Assembly (NCBI GenBank): GCA_030411725.1
Contig: MU839827.1
Location: 4,099,027 to 4,163,026, forward strand
Origin: Echria macrotheca
Lineage: Eukaryota > Ascomycota > Sordariomycetes > Sordariales > Schizotheciaceae
Direction: 5' to 3'
DNA length: 64,000 bases
In this document: one piece after another, positions 14,729 to 26,535 of the stretch
Layout of the letters: the number at the start of each line of letters is the position of its first letter
How positions within the stretch are numbered: position 1 is the first letter of the stretch
Program-made: the position numbers and the translations under genes
Notes under the pieces: generated by a model
What the model was told of the DNA's origin: nothing
The model's database searches: none
Seen by the model: only the letters and a program-made list of their open reading frames with translations

Positions 14729-14868
14729 ATGATGCAGATCTACGTGGGCGGACAGATGGCAACAGGGTAAGACGGGGTACATAGGGGTGCTGCTGTGCCC
14801 CGTTCTTGCTTGTTTGGGGGGATTGGTTACGTACTGACGTTGCTTGCAGTGGCGGTTGCCCCTGGTGA
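14729..14868 (+). other. Candidate very short spliced ORF (18 aa) or spliced non-coding transcript
   Basis: A strong fungal intron is visible at 14767-14849: donor GTAAGA, branch TACTGAC, acceptor TTGCAG, 83 nt. Joining the flanking sequence from the ATG at 14729 gives MMQIYVGGQMATGGGCPW and a stop. The upstream frame is open back to about 14393, so the coding part could be longer. A second donor-like GTGAGT follows immediately in the second exon. The intron signals are better than any others seen in this gene-free stretch, but without expression or conservation data this could equally be a non-coding RNA or chance. Confidence 0.25.
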
Positions 14869-15164
14869 GTGCCGGCAGCGCGTTTCTCTGGTGCTTTGGG
14901 GGCCTCTGCGGTGCTGAGGTAGGGCTGTCTGCCTTTGGGGTCTAGCCTGTAGCTCTTGTTGTAGCGGCTGCCTAGAGACGGACTGGACACAACGCTCCGG
15001 CGGGTGGTTCTAAAAGCTCTACCCGGCAGCATAGGGGGGTTCAAGCCATGTCAGAAGCGTACAGAGACGCGTAGGTAAGCTACCTTGGTATGGTATGGTG
15101 CGGAACAACAAGAGTTCAGAATCCCGATGCTAAAAACGAACCGGGTCTCTAGCTGATGCATCGA

Positions 15165-15375
15165 GACCTTGATACCAGACAGGCAGAAATGATAGGTCGA
15201 GGGACTTGATACCAAACAAGCCCAGATGATAGATCGAGGAACTTGATGCCAAAAACAGACAGAAACGATAGATGGAAACAGACCATTGATGCCAAACTAG
15301 GTAAACCGTAGGTAGGCAGAAATGATGGGATCAAAACTACCAACGCTACAGATTAGCCAAGCAGAAATGATGGAT
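15165..15375. repeat. Degenerate minisatellite, about 50-bp unit
   Basis: Diverged repeats sharing CAGAAATGAT, GATCGAGGNACTTGAT and GCCAAAC words recur four to five times with a spacing near 50 bases. No coding potential is apparent. Confidence 0.6.
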
Positions 15376-15589
15376 CAAAACTACCGTCCGAGTCACAGTA
15401 GACAAAATAGGAACATTTAAACAGAACAAAAAAGAACACCAAGTAGAAGAAAGAGAGACACAGCAGTATGTAGGTATGCATGCACTCCAGATCTCGTTCT
15501 AAATGCGGCGCGGCTCCAGGCTGATCCGGTTCACACCGTCGTATTGGGAGCCAGTGCAGTGTTTTTCTTGGGTTTACCTACCTACCGTC

Positions 15590-15665
15590 TGTGTGCTGTG
15601 TGCTGTGTGCTTGTGAGGGTGTATATGCATGTATATATGTATGAGTATGTATGTATGTATGTTGA
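15590..15665. repeat. TGTGTGC and GTAT microsatellites
   Basis: Tandem TGTGTGC heptamers are followed by GTATATAT and GTATGTAT tracts. A further ATCT tract lies at about 15971-15990. Confidence 0.75.
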
Positions 15666-18600
15666 CAGAACTTAAAAAAACTGTTTCCTGACGCCAACCC
15701 TGCGTCGAGGGGAAACTAAAAACCGGGGTGGTATGTGTGTATGTGTGTATGTGAGATGCGTGAACGGGTGGGTTAGGTTTATCGTGTTCAGGTTCATGGT
15801 TCATGTTTCCATGGTTCATGGTGTGTGGGCAACATTTCCTCCTCCCCACCTCGCAGTCCCTCTCCATGGTCCCCTTTCCCTGTTTTTTCTTGGGAAGGAG
15901 GGCGGGGAGGAGGAGACCGAATACGGATGGCATATGTATGTGTGTGTATTGATCTGTAAAAGGGGAAGGGATCTATCTATCTATCTCTCTCCCTGGAGGA
16001 ATCTAGGGCAATCGAAGATCCTCATCAACACCACTGTAACCACTGTATATATCTGAGGTGACTCTGATGACATATATACACATAGCATGGTTACACCGAT
16101 ACAGACAGACAGATAATACGAAAACTTACTCTAATAGAATGTGGAACGACAAAAGGGGAAGGGGGAGGGAAGATCACGAGGGAGATGGGGAAGAGGCGTA
16201 AGAGGGTGTGGTCATATACGTACCCCACTCGCTTTTTCAGAAACAAGAGATTCATCTATCTCCAAGGGATCTGGGGGGAGGGGGGAAAAAAGTGTGTGTA
16301 TATATTGTGGGTTGTTTTGGTTGTAAAATTACATCATTACGGGTTTTTAGGGTGTTTTGGGTTCCCTTTGGGTGTGGTGTGGTGGATGGGGTTGTGCTTT
16401 GGCGAGTGTGTACGGATAGAGGCGGGAGGGAGCGAAGTTGGAATCTAGACCTAACTACGGGGTTCTCTCTGTGTGTGTGCAATAATGCCCCGGCGGCGTG
16501 CTCTTAGAAGAAGTTTGTGAGCGAGAGTTTTTATTTTGTTTCTCTTGTGTCAGATTTCATCTCGATGGTTTCTTCTGGTGGGCAAAATGTTGATGTGCAG
16601 GGTTGTGCTGTACGGAGGTGTTTGCACAGTCATGATGGCTGTTTCAAAGGGTCATCATGTAAGTTGGACGAGCGCGCTACTGTCCTGAAATGATGGTGTG
16701 TCTTGTGGGGTCTGGTACATCTAAAGTTACGGGATTATGACATGTAGGTCCAGTATCCGAGTGGGAAGGGAGATGTGGTGTTTAGCGATGCCGTCTCGCG
16801 GTTGGGAGTGTTCAACATGTTCATCTTTGGCGTCCGTCCAGAGATCTCGTCGTTTACGAAGCCTAGACATGATGTGTCCATTGCGTAAATGTGCGCCGTC
16901 CTTCTGTCCTCTCGAAGGGACCCGCAACAAATCCGAGTCCAGGTCAGATAGAGTGCAGCGGCAGGGTGGTATCAGCGGAGGTGGGTTGTTCCCGACGGTG
17001 AGCTGTGCATTTGATCTCTTGGATCAGACACTGTCGGATGGGGGGTCGGAAGTCGGGGTTTGGGGATCGGCAGCTGTGTGGTGTGGTCATGGTGGTGGTC
17101 GGTAGTGTGGCCGGAGGGTCTGGATTCCTGTCCAGCTGACGCTGTCGGTATTGGATATCGGCCGTGGGATGGTATTGCGGTAAGGCTTGGTTTGTCTTGC
17201 GGTGAGATACCGTATTCGTGGAACCAGGGCGCACCTAGAGAGTCCTTTGGCTGCGCTAGAAATCAGGCTCAGTGGTATCATGAGACTGTCTCCAGGGCTC
17301 TTTTACCTCTATATGCCTTGGAAACTCTGTCGTAATTTATATGTTGTTATCCCTGACATGTTACGCATTGAAGTCTCTTTACCTCTTGCTGTGAGCCATG
17401 TATCCCTTTCAACCGCCCTCACCATCAGGAGTTACAGTGCCTGCCTGCTAACTAACGTATTGCGGAGCATATCAGGAGACCAACACAGGGCGGACATAAT
17501 CCACTACGATCAAGAGAGGCAGGTCATAATGCCACCGATTTCGGACAAGTGGCATGGAAAGAAAGGAAGGTCGAACAGATAGGTGCATAATAGTAGGGTA
17601 TATGGCGTTCATAGGAGACAGTATCCCACTTGGGGTCCTTTGGAAACCTAAACACCTTACCCACCATCACAGTCCCTCGAAGCAGATCGAAATTGTCCCT
17701 ACCTGCTTACATCGATGGACAACACGATGCGTCTAGAGTAATTCTGCAACCCGGATACTTGAGGCTACCGGTCCGGTGATCTCTAACAAAGCCAAAAAAG
17801 AGACAAGGTACTCCTATCGACGACGTCTCTCTCGGTCAAGAACGCCTGGTGAACTACCATCTCGCTATTCACACAAAGACACATACGGAGTACTCTAGTC
17901 TCACAGCTTGCAGAGCGAGATGGAGAAGAGCACAGCGACCAAGCGCGGATACCGCCAGCTCCGGAAGGGTCTGAGGTCTGAGAACCCTTTCCCATCACCT
18001 CCGCACAGCAACCGTCGCTAATACCTTCCCAAGTTGTCACTAGCGTTTGGAAATGTCCCTCATACTCCTCACCGCCACGTAGATTCCTCCGAGCCTTAGC
18101 CCATGGTCCTGGAATTGTACAAGTACCCAACACAATTTGATATCCACAAGATCCTTGACATCCACTTGTACACCATCACAAGAGGAAGGCTCTCCCAGTC
18201 TTATCCATAAGTTCAACGCAGGGTTAGCGTTAAACAAACATTTTTATTTATCTATGAAAAGTAAAAAAGATTATCCATCAGGGTGACACCCATCCAACCA
18301 ACAACCTATGTATCCAAATAACAAAACATTAGATCAGCAATATACCTACTATGCCACCAGCGCAGCGTTCGTTAGACATTACCAGTGAAGTTGTCATAGA
18401 TATCAAAAAAGGTACCCAGCCAAGCCGGCGTTGAGGTTCTCAACAAGACGCTTCGACGTACTATCGGAACCGTCTTGTTCCACTGTGGTCCCCCTCCAAA
18501 ACCCTAGCAACCCACACAATAAGCACCAGAATCGCCGCAAGTCAACAAGATTGTAGACTACCACACAACCAAAGGAATAAACTTACAGTAGAAACATATT

Positions 18601-18921
18601 TCAACGAGCTTCGCTACAGTCGAAGGTTTTAGATCCTAGAAAGACATATCTTAACTAAGGTAACTTGTGGTAACCAAAGTTTGGGGGATAATAAAGCAAG
18701 TGCCACAGTAGGTAGAATGAATGGGACGGTTTCGAACAGCACGTCGAGACCCTTCTCCTCTTTCAACCAAACCGTACTGTGTATATCATCATTCCCTTCT
18801 CTTATCCTATCTCATACCCTACCCACTGTGTAAAGAACCGACCAACCTTGAAAAATAAGTCCAGAAAAGAAGGGAAATAGAGTTCAGTCCACCGCGGAGA
18901 GTCCTTCCCCCTGAGAATAAC

Positions 18922-18988
18922 ATTCCAGTTCCAGTTTGAGTTCCAGTTCTAGTTCCAGTTCCAGTTCCAGTTCCAGTTCCAGTTCCAC
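18922..18988. repeat. (TTCCAG)n hexanucleotide repeat
   Basis: About eleven copies of a TTCCAG hexamer, the last seven perfect. On the minus strand it would read as a Glu-Leu dipeptide run, but there is no gene structure around it, so I treat it as a simple repeat. Confidence 0.85.
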
Positions 18989-19732
18989 AACCAACCGAGC
19001 AGTACACCTCCAGCCTCCAGCCTTCCCTCCCGCAATCCATCTCCGGGTTAGAACATATCCCCCCCCAAAAAGGCTCTTGATATAATCCTTCATCATGAAA
19101 TAAATACGAGAAACCCCAAACAACTTGTCCATCGACCTCTCCTTTAATTGACCCTTCCTACCCAACCCCTTCTCTCCCAGTATCCAAATCTTAAGGGAAG
19201 GGTATCAATCGACCCCGTCCATTCTAGACAAGATATGTCTAAACTGATCCGCAGACCTCACGAGCCTTGATCTCCCCAACAGATCTAGCACCAAGTCCAC
19301 GCTGGTAGATATATCTATTCTAGTCTAGTGAATATATTATCCAATACAATACACTACACGACAGTATATACCGCTTACTACCTTATGTAAACATAACCAT
19401 TTCGATCTCTCTGAAGCAGGCAGGCAGACGGGCAGACATATAGGATAGACGGTGTATGTGCCTTCTAGACTTACTGCCCTGTGTGGTGCGTCGTCACTAC
19501 CTAATACTGAAACCACGCATGAAATACTTATCAGTAAGTCTATGCCTTGTTCACCTCCGGAAGGGCTTGGTAAACAATATCAGATCACCACCATACCTCG
19601 TTCAGTACATATGCACCAGGTAGACTCTAGCAATCAGACACACACCACCTACCCACGTCCAACGTCCGATGTAGGTCAAGTCAGGTACAGAGTAAATAAA
19701 AAACAGTCTCGTAATTCTCTTCTGGGGTATCA

Positions 19733-19790
19733 CCGAACCGAACTGAGCTGAACTGAACTGAACCGAGCCAAACTGAGCCAAACTCGACTG
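19733..19790. repeat. GAACT/GAGCC pentamer tandem repeat
   Basis: Imperfect tandem of CGAAC, TGAAC and GAGCCAAACT units. A second short GTGCCC hexamer tract follows at about 19833-19862. Confidence 0.7.
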
Positions 19791-20065
19791 CCCAACCACA
19801 ACCACAAAAAGCCAAGACCATCATCGCTGCTAGCCCGTGCCCGTGCCTGTGCCTGTGTCTGCCCGTCTGAACCACCGGCCACCAAATCTCCAAAACAGAA
19901 GAAAAAAAATAGAGGCCCAGGTACGGTGCCAAGGTATCAGGTATCATGAACAAAAGAAAGAGAAGACAAAAAAGGAAGGATACCCAACCACCCATGTGGG
20001 TATGCCAGAAACCACGTCTGAATACTTTAGGCAGGGTAACCACCTCACACCTCACACCTCACACC

Positions 20066-23000
20066 TCACGTCGCCACCGGCCCCTTTTCCTTCTCATCCT
20101 CCCCCCGTTCCTTTTCCTTCCCCTTCCCCTCCCCCTTCCCCTTCTTCTCACCCCCAGCCCCCCTCCTCAAATGCACCCTCCACTCAGCCCTAGCCACCTT
20201 CATAAGCAAATCCTCATCCTTGACAGGAATCCACGCCGTCAGCGCCTTCATGGCATTCTCAAAGTCCGAATCCAACAGCACATCCCGGAGCGCGTGTATC
20301 AGCGCCGCGCTCGTGGCATGCAACACATCCAAGCCCTTCCCCAGCTGCTGCTGCTCTTCTTTTTCTCCTCCCCCTCCTCCTCCCGCTCCCCCACCACCCG
20401 CTCCCTCACCCGACAACGACGACGACGACGTCGACAACGGCGGACACTCGCCCATGAGCATGAACACGTCCCACACGCGCAGCTGCGCCGGGAAGGGTAT
20501 CGAGAGATTAAACAGCGTGAGGTACCACCTCGTACCGTAGGCCGTCGCGTCAATGGCGAGTTCGTTCTGTAGCCACTAGTGTTAGTACATCTCAGAGCCC
20601 AAAGGAGACAAAACATACCAGCTTAACAGCAACATCCCCCCCAGCCAACCACCTCTTCTCAAAATCCCCCAGCGCCGCCATCAACCCATCAAAGCCAGGC
20701 TGATACAGCCTCTCAAGCCCACGATACCGCCACAGCCGCACGAGCATGACAAAACACCGCTCCTCATCATAATAACACAGCAACGTGGCCGCGAGCGACG
20801 CCATGCCCTGCACGTACCTAGTCCCGGGAAAGAACAGCGAGATGGCATGCAGCACGCGGAACAGCAGCCGCTGCCCGCCACGGTACCGCTTGCGGAACAG
20901 GATATGCCCATTGATCGTCCGGGGCACATCTAAGTCAATCTGGACATCATCCGGCGACGCGACATCTTGCAGCCTCCTGAACTCGCCCACCAAAACCTCA
21001 TCCGTCTCTTTATCATTCCACGCCCTGGCACTCGCAAGCAGGAACGAATGCCACGCCGCACCCCTCCAACAGTCCGGGATGCCCTTCCACGTCCGCTCAA
21101 TCAGCTTCGGGTTCTTGACGTCGAACTCAAACTCCATCCCGTGCCCAACGTCTTCCTCCTGGCCCCCTCTATTCACCACCCGCGCCATCTTGCGCCACTT
21201 CTCCGTCCGTTCCGCCTCCTTGCGGCGCCGCACGGCCTCGGCCTCCTTTCCGCTCCTACTGGTCTTCTCCTCCTCCTCGTTGATACCGGCAGGCTGCAGC
21301 GCCAGCATCCCCCCCGCCTCGTCCATCCACCTCCGATCGCGGTTATGCGGCAGCCTGTTGGTCGCCGTCCGGATGGTCGAGCGCGTCGACCGGCGCGACG
21401 ACGTCGACATCTCCGACGCGAACGTGTTCAGCGACCGCGCCGAGACCTTGCGGCTCGGCGGCCGGAGACCACCACCGCCACCCGGTCCTTGTGACGAAGA
21501 ATACGCAGAGCCGGGCCGTTTCGTCAAGACATTCCTCTTTCTGGGTGAAGGCGTTGCCGCCTGCGTAGTAGTAGTAGTCGTCGTCGTCGCCGACCCCGGC
21601 CGTCTTTGACTCCGACTAATAAACCCGTAACGATCGACATCCGCGCTGTCCACATCGTCCCAGTCCTCCAGCCGGTTGTTTCGGGAAACCGACAAACTAT
21701 CTGGTCGCAGCGAGGAGAAACTGGCCGGTCGAAGCGTAGATGTGGCTAGCGGCGAAGGCGCGGTAGTTTGCGCGGCGGTGGATCGAGTGTGTTCGGACGA
21801 AGGAAGCTCGCTGTTATTGTCGATAACCCTCTGTTAGTATTTCCTAGGAAGTAAAAAAAAATGCTGGAGCGCTCAAAAGGAAATCATACGCGACATTCTT
21901 ATTCTCCTCTTCCTCCTCAGACGTCGACGACGATGGGAGGACCTCCTCCTCGGCTGTTGGCTCCAGCCGCAGCCCACCACCGTCCTGCCAATCCAGGCCG
22001 CTGCCTTCTCCCGACTCATAGAGCGATCTCACCTTTTGTGACTCCCTCTCGACATCCATCGACACGACTCGAATGCTAGGCACCGAAGGTGACTCGTCTA
22101 GTAGGGTGGTGGTGGTCGGAGCGGGAGCGGGAGCGGGAGCGAGAGCAGCGTGCGCCTTGTTGTCTTCGGTGGTCGCCGTCATCATCACCGGCTTCTCCTC
22201 CTCGGCGTCGGTCGCCGGCGCCGGCGCAACATTATTATTATCGGAAGAACTCTTAGTGATCCCCATCAAGCGCATGCCAAAAGGATCCGTCTTGGCGCCA
22301 AACATGAGGCTGCCGCGCTTGGAAAACGAGAGGTTCCCAAAATCGTCCCACAGGCCGTCCTCCGGGATGGACGTGGTGATGGCGGGCACGAAATCCGAGT
22401 CGGCCTGGGACTGCCTGCTGCTGTTGGTCGCATTTTCTGCTGCTGCTGCTGCTGCCGCTGCTGACAACCGTGGGGGCCGCTCCCGGTCCGTCGTGGTAGG
22501 CGAGCCCCGCACCGGTGCGGCGTCCTGCTGGGTGGTGGATGCAACCCAATCCATGTCTTTGTCTCGCGCCAAGTTCAGGTCGTCGACGCTGGGCGTCTTC
22601 TTGCGTAACCGTTTATTCCCTGTCGATCGGATGCTGAACGTCTTGCCCAGCCGCTTTGTGAGCGACGATGCGCGGGTCGGCGTGGGAGATGGGAGAGCAG
22701 AAACTGGTGACTCGGTTGCCGTGGTTGTTGGGCTGGGCGAGAACGACGAAAAAAGCCTGAGAGGCGCCGGGCTGAGATTCTGGTCATGGGCGATCGGCGA
22801 CGACGGCGCGTCACCGGCAGGGCTACTGCTGCTCAGCTCGTCAACCGAAGAAACCGACGGCGCGTCGGCGATGTCGTCGAGGATTTTTTGATAGACGAAA
22901 TCTTCCTCGTAGTCGTCGCGGAGCGTGGCCGACGATGAGGACGGAGCAAGGCCCGAGTCGCGTTTCCACTCGTGGCTGCCCTGGGACGAGGGCGATAACG

Positions 23001-23259
23001 GCTGGGTCCGGAAGAGCGGGTGTTCCTCCTGGGGCGGAGCGCGCGGCGGAGGGACGATGGTGACGGGCACGACGGAGCCGGTTTGTGACAGACGGGCCGT
23101 GGTCCGCAGAGGATTTCGCGGCGGAGGCAGGGGGATCGGCGGCTCAGCCTGCTTGGTCTGTTCGTACCGGAGCGCGATCAGGCCCGTGTCGTCGCGGAAA
23201 GAAGCAAGGCGTGCCGGTCGTGGCTTGTGGCGCATGCTGGGGAGTCTCTGGAGGGCCAT
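20066..23259 (-). CDS. TBC-domain Rab GTPase-activating protein
   Basis: Three exons (23259-21890, 21810-20619, 20566-20066) give 1020 residues; introns of 79 and 52 nt have GTATG-type donors, and phases 2 and 0 match. The first 480 residues are disordered and Ser/Pro-rich, including an alanine run and acidic stretches. The TBC domain lies at about residues 700-950. It shows the arginine-finger motif IxxDxxR (I748, D751, R754) in IDLDVPRT and the glutamine-finger motif YVQG (Q791), followed by a WDVF segment in the last exon. Both catalytic fingers are present, so an active Rab GAP acting on vesicle traffic is expected; the Rab partner cannot be told. The C-terminus ends in a Lys/Glu/Gly-rich tail. 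The start chosen (MALQRLPSMR) has a good Kozak context; a second ATG lies seven codons later. Frames on the opposite strand over this gene are shadows. Confidence 0.9.
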
Positions 23260-23570
23260 GGATTCACTCTTCGCAGCAGCAACTGTTGTTATCTGCGTTG
23301 TCGATGGTGCTTTCTTTGAAGCTCCGAGGCCGTCGTGTGCTGGGCCAGCAACAGCTTCTCTTGAACAATTGCCGGTGCAGAGAGAGCTAAACAGGCGTGA
23401 CGGGGGCTGATAAGAAACAGGTCCTCCACCCGGCCACGACCCGGTCAATACTCGCACGAAACTCTAGACCATAAAAAGTCCCAGGAATGCCCTTCGAGCA
23501 CTGAGAGGGTGGAGGGACGGCTAATTATTATCAAGTGGCACACCGCGCGGGGGCCCGTCTTCCCAGCACA
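23260..23570. promoter_or_regulatory. Possible bidirectional promoter region
   Basis: This 311-base spacer separates the start of the minus-strand TBC gene from the plus-strand small-gene candidate. I see no specific factor site worth naming. Confidence 0.35.
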
Positions 23571-23909
23571 ATGGCATCGAGCCTTTGGTTCACGACGATT
23601 GGATCTGTGTTAATGAGAGCCCAATCTGGCAAGCAACCGTCCTCTGCACCGTCTGCACCCTCTGCACAGTCCCCGGCACCTTCTTTCTCTCCGCCCGCTC
23701 CCCCTCCTGCGGGCCGTGATGCGGTGAGTGCATGTGTCAGTGGATTTGTCTAAAATGTCTCCGCTCTTCTTCGCCCGGCATCTGGAAAGAAAGTGGTGCG
23801 GAGCTTCGACGGGCACTTGGCTGCAGGTCAATCAACATCGCGCCGTTCGGCATTGGAATCCTCTTTATTTCTGTGGCAAAGGCATCGTGAAGGAGGTATA
23901 GAATCCTAG
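23571..23909 (+). CDS. Candidate small two-exon gene, about 90 aa, function unknown
   Basis: The ATG has a strong Kozak context (CACAATGG). Exon 1 (23571-23723, 51 codons, phase 0) begins MASSLWFTTIGSVLMRAQ, a short hydrophobic segment that could be a mitochondrial presequence or anchor, then turns into a Ser/Ala/Pro-rich linker. A perfect GTGAGT donor follows. The acceptor at 23789 gives a 66-nt intron and a 39-residue second exon in frame, starting KVVRSFDGHL and ending at TAG 23907-23909. An alternative acceptor after GCTGCAG (23825) also stays in frame and gives a shorter tail. The divergent position next to the TBC gene is reasonable for a real promoter. I do not recognise the family, and codon evidence from so short a gene is weak. 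Confidence 0.45.
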
Positions 23910-25930
23910 GGGACCAATGTCGATCCCGAGGGCATAAACATTTCTACATCACCATGCGGTGGTTCGAGAGAGAGAGAGGGAAAGAGGAAGCTCGCTTGTC
24001 GACTTGCCTATCTCGGCCGAGGATTGTGTCGTTGACCACTCAGAGCGTGCGACGGAGCCATCCAGCCCATTCGTCCCGTCCCGGCCGGTGTAAGCCAATC
24101 TCACCCTCCGCATCCATCTCTCGTTGTTTTCTTTTTTGTGAGTACAGACCAGATCGATCGGGTTATCATTTGTCTTCCGTCAAGCACCCAGCGGGGGGGC
24201 ATCATGACCCCGCGATGAATAGCAACCTGTGTGGAGAGAGGAAGGTAAAAAAAAATTCCCGGCCCGGTCGACCGATCATGGTTGCCCACCAAAAAGAAAC
24301 CTGGATTCCCCATTTTCTCCTTCGCAGCTCGTTGGCTGTGCCGGTGGTTCGCGCGTTTGCTTGCAGTGCTGCTGCTGCGCGTGATGATGGGGATGGGGGG
24401 GCCGACGCGGGGAGAGACGCGGAGCCCAAGGGTCCGCATTGGACGCAAGAGAACAACAACAAGCTCCTCCCCGCGCGCCGCCGCCGCACTCACATCAACG
24501 AAGCATGAAGCTGGAAATGGGCGGCGACAGGCTCAATATCTGACGTGGCAATTTAGCCAGCATCATCCGGCCAGTGACATGCTGTTATGCTGTCCCCCCG
24601 CAAATTCCCAACAAACCTTGTTCCACGCCCGTCGCTCTCCCGTCCTCCCGGGCTCCGCTTTTACTGGGAGACGGAACGTCGATTTCGAACGACCTCTGTC
24701 TGGATCGGGGGTCGTGGTCTTCTTTGACCAGGAAGACAGCAGACAAAAAACTACCGGGCAAGAAGAATGCTCTAGACCTGTACATATGTACTGTGATGAT
24801 GACTTTTTTTGCCTCAATTTTGAGCGACCTCTTTCATTATTCATTTTCGCCGTATAATTCCCAACCAAACGCAATTTTTTTTAGATTAGCCCATCTCCTC
24901 CCCAGAGGTTAACAATTGGCCGGCAAGAAATCTCGTCGTCCTCTGATGAATTTGCGTTTTTTTTTGTTTTTTTGTTCCATGTTGTTGGAAATGATTGGGT
25001 ACCAAGCGGCAACCACTCACTCATCAGTGGACGGGCCTAGGCACCAGATCCCAGGTTTTTTTGGGGGGTTAGTTCATGGAAAAAAAATTTTCCCGGTATG
25101 GATTGGACTGACGATGACTGGTGTCTTGGACTGCCACGACATCAAAGTTTAAAGAGACATGGTTGATGAAAGCGTCGATGCGAGAAAATCTGTTTTCTGC
25201 CCACTCCTAGGATGGCATTGCCCCTAGGATGAATTTTTTTAAAGAATTTTTTTTGGATCCTTGCGAGAGAGCATTTGGTGACACATGAGTCTAGACTAAG
25301 CGGTCAAGCCATCCAGAGGGTATATGCCTGGTTTGCAATCCTGGTGTTCAAGACGTGGGTGGTTTCTCCCCCGTCGTGAGGATACCGCGGCTGTCGGTGT
25401 TTCATGGTGGGATTCTTTGTGTGATCTCTCTTTGTGTGTGCAGTTATCTGTAATACAGCTGTGTATATGACATGTGGTACGGACCAAGGCATCTAGATAC
25501 TTGGCAGGAGAAAGAAGTCTGGTAACTATGGCGGTCAGTCATCTCTCTACGACTCCATTCTAGGTGAGACCCGTCGTGTAAGACATTCCGGTACCTGTAC
25601 CACTACTCTCTCTTGTGGGCTCGACGAGCGGTGTGGAATGGATACCTCGTCAAGAAACTCTGCTCAACCCATCGTGTCTGGGCTGGCTGGGAGCTGGAGC
25701 ACATGTCACAGCCGGTCTGTTTCACAACATACGGGACCACCTTCTCCAAGTCTTGGATATAGTTGATGCAAAGACAAACATGTTTGCTCGTTTGTGTCGG
25801 TATCCGCATAGCCCCATCCATGGGTCCACCATCCTAGCTGCTGGAAGTTGGAACCATCGCTCCAGGCCAGGAACGGCCCGATGCATATTTTATGATGGAA
25901 GAAGCGGTGGGATGAAGACAAAAGGCATTT
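23910..25930. other. Gene-free stretch
   Basis: About 2 kb with poly-T/poly-A runs and no plausible coding frames. A GA-rich tract (GAGAGAGAGAGGG) lies at about 23968. I see no other structure. Confidence 0.55.
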
Positions 25931-26148
25931 ATCTGATAGGGGTGCACCCCCGTTTTCCTACCGGTGCACCTCTTTGCACAACGTTTTGCCCAACCAACCT
26001 TCCAATCTACTCTTGCCATCATTTTAAGAAGCTGTATATATATTTATCAAAGGCCTATTTAGTATATCAAAAGAGTTTTAAACATATAAACGTAGACAAA
26101 AGCAGACACTCAATGTCGTTACGTTTATTCGCTACACCCCTAGATGCG
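25931..26148 (+). mobile_element. Decayed MITE-like element, left copy
   Basis: It begins with the inverted-repeat sequence TCTGATAGGGGTGCACCCC (25932-25950), which is matched in reverse at 28153-28171. The AT-rich interior (26034-26093) is clearly similar, in inverted orientation, to 28005-28068 of the right copy, sharing the core TATTTATCAA-GGCCTATTTA. The far end has decayed to CTACACCCCTAGATGCG (26132-26148). There is no coding capacity. Target-site duplications are not clear. Confidence 0.65.
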
Positions 26149-26326
26149 CGTTAGGTCGAGACCTTCTACACCTTATATCCGCTGAACAAAAGTTCAAGAA
26201 CGTAATTGATACATTGTAAAGCCCTTATTAATGGCCCTTTAGCCATTGCTAATACGCTGAAATGTCTAGAACAAAAAAAAAAGTGCTACCCAAAATGTGT
26301 GTTTTGAGTGTTGTTGAGCAAAAGAT

Positions 26327-26400
26327 TGATCGAACCCAGGTTTGAACTGGGGACCTTCAGTGTGTTAGACTGACGTGATAACCAACTACACCATCCGACC
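26327..26400 (-). tRNA. tRNA-Val (anticodon AAC)
   Basis: On the minus strand a 74-nt intronless cloverleaf can be drawn: the acceptor stem GGTCGGA pairs with TTCGATC, the anticodon stem TCAGT pairs with ACTGA around loop CTAACAC (anticodon AAC), and the T stem CCCAG pairs with CTGGG around TTCAAAC. The discriminator base is A and CCA is not encoded, as expected for a nuclear gene. It lies between the two MITE copies; short transposable elements often insert near tRNA genes. Confidence 0.93.
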
Positions 26401-26535
26401 ATGCTGAGTTATGAGACCGAATGCCAATATCTATTTATATACATACTAAACACGGACTCATACAAACAAAAAGAGACGCTGCCTTGTAACAAGCCGCTGA
26501 CTATGTGATTCTTCGCTACTGGTGACTGTCTAGGC

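Larger units (their letters stand above)
9402..20065. other. 10.7-kb gene-free region with scattered repeats
   Basis: No reading frame here has the length, composition or intron structure of a normal gene. The first 5 kb is GC-rich, while 15-20 kb is AT-richer and holds microsatellites, a degenerate minisatellite and hexamer/pentamer tracts. One short spliced ORF candidate lies at 14729-14868. A second weak candidate at 11263 is discussed among the rejected items. The start presumably contains the 3' UTR of the regulator gene and the end the 3' UTR of the TBC gene. Confidence 0.55.

Noticed and set aside
18819..19165. Frames with a Glu-Leu or Gly-Thr dipeptide run
   Set aside because: Produced entirely by the TTCCAG hexamer repeat.
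20785..21609. Open frames on the plus strand over the TBC gene (also 22073-22891)
   Set aside because: The minus-strand gene has catalytic motifs and matching introns; the plus frames have none.
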